Part shown: piece after piece, positions 31,815 to 35,630 of the stretch
Position numbering within the stretch: the first letter of the stretch is position 1
Layout: the number at the start of each line of letters is the position of its first letter
From: HGM04593 sp045631205
Lineage (GTDB): Bacteria > Bacteroidota > Bacteroidia > Bacteroidales > Bacteroidaceae
Reading direction: 5' to 3'
Length of the DNA stretch: 35,630 bases
Assembly (NCBI GenBank): GCA_045631205.1
Contig: JAZQUI010000033.1
Coordinates: 1-35,630 of the forward strand
Made by a program: the position numbers and the translations under genes
The notes under the pieces: model-generated
Database searches by the model: none
The model's input: only the letters and a program-made list of their open reading frames with translations
What the model was told of the DNA's origin: nothing

Positions 31815-32089
31815 AAATTAAAACTTACTACGATAGCAACTTTGCGGTAAACCGCGAAAATAGGCTGTGCTCATAGGTAAACTTATAAGCGAGCGAAAGA
31901 AAAATCAACAAAGTTAACCTAATAGCAAGTTGTGTTTTGGGGCACCCGAAATGTTTTCGGCATCCCAAAACTAACTATCGGTATCCTACCCTCCAAAGTC
32001 GGGGGGAAATTCATCTATAAAACGCTATTATAAGACAGAGTAAATGCATTTTGTTACACTACTTTATATACCGAAGAGAATATTTTGTT
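31815..32089. other. Gene-free A/T-rich stretch with a long imperfect palindrome
   Basis: I see no plausible gene here. The main structure is a palindrome at 31934-31971: GTTTTGGG pairs with CCCAAAAC, and inside it CCGAAA (31946-31951) pairs with TTTCGG (31955-31960) across a three-base loop. No T tract follows on either strand, so it is not a simple terminator; a protein-binding or recombination site is possible. Confidence 0.5.
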
Positions 32090-32097
32090 TAACTTTG
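32090..32097 (+). promoter_or_regulatory. Candidate -7 element for the structured transcript
   Basis: TAACTTTG matches TAnnTTTG exactly, but no TTG is found at the right distance upstream. If used, transcription would start near 32104 and enter the hairpin array that precedes the methyltransferase genes. Confidence 0.4.
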
Positions 32098-32103
32098 CAA
32101 TTG

Positions 32104-32524
32104 AAATTTGCGATTATTGATTGCAATTGTGCTGGTAAAAAGAAACTTTTATTAGTTCATTTGCTAAATTATCGCAAAGTCCTACGCCGATAGTTCTATC
32201 TCCAACAGAGAAGAACGGGAGGGTGGGACAAGACATATAAAAAGGCGTTTACTACGCTTGGTTTTGACGTTCTGAAACTTTCCACAATTAACAGAATCGT
32301 AGTCAAAAACAAAGCAACAGTAGATGCCCCATAGGTGTGTTATATACATACCTCAAATGCTTGTATAGCCATTGGTGTACCCATACGCCAACGGCGAACA
32401 TCGGTATTGGGGGGATTGTTATACATACACGCGTGGGGCTCGCGTTGCTCGTTTTACTACGATGGGCACGTGGAAAGGCCTCAGAACGTGAAGCGAGCAT
32501 AGTGCAGGGCTTCACGCTTTTTTT
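32104..32524 (+). ncRNA. Candidate structured RNA or leader ahead of the methyltransferase operon
   Basis: At least five hairpins follow one another. TTTTGAC+TTCTG (32262-32274) pairs with CAGAA+GTCAAAA (32292-32308). AGGTGTG (32333-32339) pairs with CATACCT (32347-32353). TTGGTGT (32372-32378) pairs with ACGCCAA (32385-32391). ACGCG (32429-32433) pairs with CGCGT (32441-32445). CGTGAAGC pairs with GCTTCACG, followed by T7, as the terminator. Short frames on both strands here look accidental. It could be an independent small RNA or an attenuating 5' leader of the genes starting at 32593. I have the impression that similar DNA recurs in Bacteroidales mobile elements, but cannot verify that here. 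Confidence 0.5.
32487..32524 (+). terminator. Intrinsic terminator upstream of the methyltransferase operon
   Basis: CGTGAAGC (32487-32494) and GCTTCACG (32509-32516) form a perfect 8-bp stem with a 14-nt loop, followed by C and seven T residues (32518-32524). It ends a plus-strand transcript 69 nt before the first methyltransferase-like gene, with no exact TAnnTTTG promoter in between. Confidence 0.85.
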
Positions 32525-32592
32525 GTGTCTTGTGAAAAGCAATACTAACCAGCGGTATTTGTAGCCCTTGTCCGCACATCATTTATGGGGCT

Positions 32593-33276
32593 ATGTCTGT
32601 TGCAAAACAAGATTCCTCACAAATTAAGTCTAAAGAAAGAGTTGCGCAGCGAGGTGAGGTGTTTACCGCAGAGCGTGAGGTTAATGCTATGCTCGACCTT
32701 GTTGCTAATGAGTGTCTACGCCCCGATTCCCGTTTCTTAGAGCCGGCTTGCGGTGATGGCAATTTCTTGGCTGTCATACTCAAACGCAAACTTGCCGAAC
32801 TTCGCAGAAAATACAAGAAAAGCCCACGCGACTACGAAAAACAAGCCATTGTCGCTATTGGAAGCCTTTACGGTGTGGATATAATGAACGACAATGTAAT
32901 AGCTTGTCGGGAGCGCCTTTTCTCCATTTGGAATGAGGAGTATACCGACCATTGTAAATCTGAGGCTTCGGATGAAGCTCGTGATGCAGCCAAGTTCATC
33001 ATCAGCCGAAATATTATCAACGGTAATGCACTTACATTGATGTGTGTTGATGCTGAAGGCAAAGACACATCTGCTCCCATAGTCTTTTCCGAGTGGACGC
33101 TAATCGGGGCTACGCAAATGCAACGTTCCGACTATACGATGTCCGATCTTCTTCTCTATAACGACAATAGCGAAGGTAATCTTTTCGCACTCACTGAGGA
33201 GCAAAAAGAGGAAGGTGGCATATTCCTGAGAAGATATATTACTCACTACAAAAAGGTACAGGATTATGGAGAATAG
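32593..33276 (+). CDS. Short N6-adenine methyltransferase-like protein lacking the NPPY motif
   Basis: A 227-aa protein with the N-terminal half of a gamma-type N6-adenine DNA methyltransferase: motif X-like GEVFTAEREVNAML (21-34), motif I FLEPACGDGNFL (48-59), motif II GVDIMNDN and a motif III-like NGNALTLM. The catalytic motif IV (N/D-PPY/F) is absent: after motif III the chain goes to VFSEWTLIGATQMQRSDYTMSDLL and ends. It therefore probably binds SAM but cannot methylate adenine alone. Its end overlaps the start of the next methyltransferase by 11 nt, so the two are translationally coupled and may form one complex. Confidence 0.75.
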   Translation: MSVAKQDSSQIKSKERVAQRGEVFTAEREVNAMLDLVANECLRPDSRFLEPACGDGNFLAVILKRKLAELRRKYKKSPRDYEKQAIVAIGSLYGVDIMNDNVIACRERLFSIWNEEYTDHCKSEASDEARDAAKFIISRNIINGNALTLMCVDAEGKDTSAPIVFSEWTLIGATQMQRSDYTMSDLLLYNDNSEGNLFALTEEQKEEGGIFLRRYITHYKKVQDYGE

Positions 33277-34783
33277 TTTGTTCAAAAGCGTCTATAATCC
33301 CGACGTACTTTCGTGTATTGCCAATCTTAGCAATGATGAGGTGTTTACCCCTCCCGAATTGGCAAACAAGATTATTGATATGCTCCCACAGGAGTTGTTC
33401 GAGAATCCTGACACCACTTTCCTCGACCCTTGTTGCAAGAGTGGCGTTTTCTTGCGTGAGATAGCCAAACGTCTTATCAAAGGACTTGAACAGCAAATCC
33501 CTGACCTTGAAAAGCGTATAGAGCATATATTCTCAAAGCAGTTGTTTGGCATTGCTATTACCGAACTTACAAGCCTGCTTTCTCGTCGCAGTGTCTATTG
33601 CAGCAAGTTCCCAAGTAGCGAGTTTTCGGCATATCAGTTTCCCGAAGATAAACCGCAAGGAAATATCATTTACCAACGAATAAAGCACACTTGGAAAGAT
33701 GGAAAATGTATCTATTGCGGTGCTTCGCAGAGTGAGTACGATCGTGGTGCTGAACTCGAAACCCACGCTTATCAGTTTATCCATAATTTAGATGTAAAGA
33801 AAGTATTCAATATGAAATTCGATGTGATTATAGGCAACCCACCGTATCAAATGGCAGACGGAGGTGGTAGAGATTCTGCTGCGATACCTTTATACCACCT
33901 ATTTATTCAGCAAGCAAAAAAATTGAGGCCTCGATTCCTTACTATGATTGTACCTGCAAGATGGTATAGTGGTGGACGTGGATTAGACGATTTTAGAGAT
34001 GAAATGTTACATGATGATAGGCTTTGTGAGTTGCATGATTTCCCTGAAACAAAAGATTGCTTCCCCGGTTTGAATATCCGTGGCGGAGTCTGTTATTTTT
34101 TGTGGAGTAGTGAATCAAAGGGAATGTGTAAAGTTGTCAATCATACAGGTACGGAAAGTTCAATTTCTGTTAGAAATTTATTAGAAGAAGGATGTTCTGT
34201 CTTTATTAGATACAACAAAGCAATTTCTATATTTTATAAAGTACAGAAATTCAAAGAAGATAATTTTGGAAATTATGTAAGTTCGAGTAAGCCCTTTGGT
34301 ATGCGTTCAAACTTCACCGCATTTAAAGAAGAGGCAACTCCTATGTGTAATATAAAACTATATCGTTTTGGTAATTTAGGTTATATTAATGAAGAACAGG
34401 TTTTAAACAATAGAAACTTAATTAATCGCTATAAGGTATTAGTGTCAAAAGCTAGTCCAGGCGGAGATGAGTATCCACATGCAATAGTAAGTCAGCCAAT
34501 TATCTCAGAACCAAATTCTGTATGCACGGAAACTTATTTAGTGATAAAGGATGTTGACAATATTGAAGAAGCCAAAAACTTAGTAAAGTATATAAAAACT
34601 CGTTTCTTCAGATTTATGATGTCATTGGTTAAGAACACTCAAAATATCTCAAAATCAAGTTACCGTTTCGTCCCTCTCCAAGACTTATCCAAATCTTGGA
34701 ATGACGAAGAGCTCTATGCCAAATACGGCTTAACATATGATGAAATTGCATTTATTGAATCAATGATACGCCCAATGGAGTAA
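33266..34783 (+). CDS. Eco57I-type N6-adenine DNA methyltransferase
   Basis: A 505-aa protein. Motif X is NDEVFTPPELANKIIDML (about 23-40). Motif I is TFLDPCCKSGVFL (51-63), with K in place of the usual glycine after DPxx. A CxxC (C148, C151; KCIYCGASQSEYDRGAELE) comes before the catalytic NPPY (191-194). The C-terminal half (about 210-480) is the probable target-recognition region and is markedly more A/T-rich than the flanks. It would methylate N6 of adenine in a specific site as the modification arm of the restriction-modification-like operon. The next gene begins four nt after its stop. Confidence 0.85.
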   Translation: MENSLFKSVYNPDVLSCIANLSNDEVFTPPELANKIIDMLPQELFENPDTTFLDPCCKSGVFLREIAKRLIKGLEQQIPDLEKRIEHIFSKQLFGIAITELTSLLSRRSVYCSKFPSSEFSAYQFPEDKPQGNIIYQRIKHTWKDGKCIYCGASQSEYDRGAELETHAYQFIHNLDVKKVFNMKFDVIIGNPPYQMADGGGRDSAAIPLYHLFIQQAKKLRPRFLTMIVPARWYSGGRGLDDFRDEMLHDDRLCELHDFPETKDCFPGLNIRGGVCYFLWSSESKGMCKVVNHTGTESSISVRNLLEEGCSVFIRYNKAISIFYKVQKFKEDNFGNYVSSSKPFGMRSNFTAFKEEATPMCNIKLYRFGNLGYINEEQVLNNRNLINRYKVLVSKASPGGDEYPHAIVSQPIISEPNSVCTETYLVIKDVDNIEEAKNLVKYIKTRFFRFMMSLVKNTQNISKSSYRFVPLQDLSKSWNDEELYAKYGLTYDEIAFIESMIRPME

Positions 34784-34787
34784 TACT

Positions 34788-35630
34788 ATGGAATACAATT
34801 ATTTTCCTCAACGACCAATGGTTACTCCAACGATATACGCCTATCGTTTGATTGGGGTAGATTCCCACAAAGGCTATCTAAAAGTAGGTTACACTGACCG
34901 CACAGCCAAAGAACGCATAGATGAGCAACTGCACACAAGCAAAGTGCAGTATGAGATTGTATTGGTGGAGTCGGCCATGAGCAACGACGGCTCATGCTTT
35001 ACCGATAAGGATGTTCATCACCTACTTGAACGCAAAGGCTGCAAACGTCTTAACCCGCTTGACAAAACCGATGAGTGGTTCCGCTGCTCGGTTGCTGATG
35101 TTATGGCTGCTATCTTGTCACTCCGCACAGGGGTTGCGAACGAGGAGAACAGAACGCAAAATTTCACAATGCGACCTGAACAGTTCCGTGCAGTAGAACA
35201 AACAAAAACCTATTTTCAGCAAGCACTGAAAGAGGAGCCTAACCGCATACCAAAATTCCTTTGGAACGCAAAAATGCGTTTCGGAAAGACCTTTGCTTCG
35301 TATCAGTTGGCAAAGAAGATGGAATTATCTCGCATATTGATTCTTACCTTCAAGCCTGCAGTTGAATCGGCTTGGCGTGAAGACCTTGTTTCACATATCG
35401 ACTTTGAAGGGTGGCAATATATCTCCAACAAGGATGCCCGCAATAATAACCTGAACATAGACCAAGAGTTCCACAGAGCCAACAAATCGAAACCCATAGT
35501 TGTGTTCGGTTCGTTCCAAGATTTGCTCGGCACAAACGATAGTGGCGGCATTAAAACCAAGAATGAGTTTATACACGCTACTAATTGGGATTTGGTAATC
35601 TTCGATGAATATCACTTCGGTGCTTGGAAA
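34788..35630 (+). CDS. GIY-YIG/T5orf172-like domain fused to DExH helicase (restriction subunit), 3' truncated by the window
   Basis: From ATG 34788 the frame is open to the window end (281 codons seen). Residues about 14-100 resemble the T5orf172/GIY-YIG nuclease family (TIYAYRLIGVD...KGYLKVGYTDR-----RI-EQ, then the EWFRC end). A helicase follows: Q-motif-like MRPEQFRAVE (128-137), Walker A variant AKMRFGKT (161-168), motif Ia ILILTFKPAVESAW and Walker B IFDEYH (271-276). This is the layout of a type I/III-like restriction translocase with its own nuclease. With the two upstream methyltransferase-type genes it forms a probable defence operon. The C-terminal half is not visible. Confidence 0.8.
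   Translation, partial: MEYNYFPQRPMVTPTIYAYRLIGVDSHKGYLKVGYTDRTAKERIDEQLHTSKVQYEIVLVESAMSNDGSCFTDKDVHHLLERKGCKRLNPLDKTDEWFRCSVADVMAAILSLRTGVANEENRTQNFTMRPEQFRAVEQTKTYFQQALKEEPNRIPKFLWNAKMRFGKTFASYQLAKKMELSRILILTFKPAVESAWREDLVSHIDFEGWQYISNKDARNNNLNIDQEFHRANKSKPIVVFGSFQDLLGTNDSGGIKTKNEFIHATNWDLVIFDEYHFGAWK

Noticed and set aside
31973..32195. Nine-base inverted repeats AACTATCGG (31973-31981) and CCGATAGTT (32187-32195) flanking the promoter-like TAACTTTG, suggesting an invertible promoter.
   Set aside because: A 9-bp inverted pair is expected about once by chance in a region of this size. The similarity does not extend beyond nine bases and no invertase gene is nearby.
32303..32564. Short frames on both strands (79 codons minus, 75 codons plus starting at GTG) in the hairpin region.
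   Set aside because: They run through the hairpins and the terminator, have unusual Trp/His/Arg-rich or low-complexity content and no recognisable start context. A structured RNA explains the region better.

Overview
The window reads as chromosome of a gut-type Bacteroidales (Bacteroidota). The grounds are the gene order tRNA-tuf-tRNA(Trp)-secE-nusG-rplKAJL-rpoBC, starts without strong Shine-Dalgarno sequences, promoters of the Bacteroidota type (TTTG about 19-20 nt upstream of TAnnTTTG), a glycine-lipid type acyltransferase pair, and an arginine cluster ordered argR-GNAT-argG-argC-argD. RpoB and EF-Tu look like those of Bacteroides and its relatives. The genus cannot be fixed from sequence reading alone.

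Layout. (1) 1-12,790 (+): the end of a tRNA-Gly, then tRNA-Thr, tuf, tRNA-Trp, secE, nusG, rplK, rplA, rplJ, rplL, rpoB and rpoC. A hairpin lies between rplL and rpoB, and a GNRA-loop terminator follows rpoC. (2) 12,816-19,900 (+): a strong promoter drives a PlsC-like acyltransferase and a GNAT N-acyltransferase that match the GlsA/GlsB glycine-lipid enzymes. After a terminator come dut, a TPR protein, a DUF4292 lipoprotein, an EnvC-like degenerate LytM protein and a dockerin/FISUMP lipoprotein. (3) 19,842-20,210: no genes, but two palindromic repeats and two terminator hairpins. (4) 20,211-24,690 (-): the arginine operon argR, GNAT acyltransferase, argG, argC, argD, with an ARG-box-like site in the argR promoter. 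(5) 24,741-29,330 (-): myo-inositol-1-phosphate synthase, dihydrolipoyl dehydrogenase, a secreted duplicated-domain protein and a membrane protein. (6) 29,340-29,870: tRNA-Pro(CGG) and tRNA-Gly(CCC) on the minus strand, divergent from tRNA-Phe(GAA).

(7) 29,880-35,630 is accessory DNA next to tRNA-Phe. It holds a tripartite HipBST toxin-antitoxin operon (-) whose upstream region carries three near-identical operators spaced 41-42 bp apart. An 886-nt gene-free stretch follows. Its distal part folds into a row of hairpins and ends in a clear intrinsic terminator just ahead of a restriction-modification-like operon (+). That operon comprises a short methyltransferase-like protein without an NPPY motif, an Eco57I-type N6-adenine methyltransferase with NPPY, and a GIY-YIG-like/DExH helicase that runs off the window.

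The most interesting parts are the HipBST locus with its operator array, the structured leader or RNA ahead of the methyltransferase operon, and the unusual two-methyltransferase architecture. The core regions are conventional. Within them, the GNAT gene of the arginine operon and the glycine-lipid acyltransferase with HX5D spacing merit attention.
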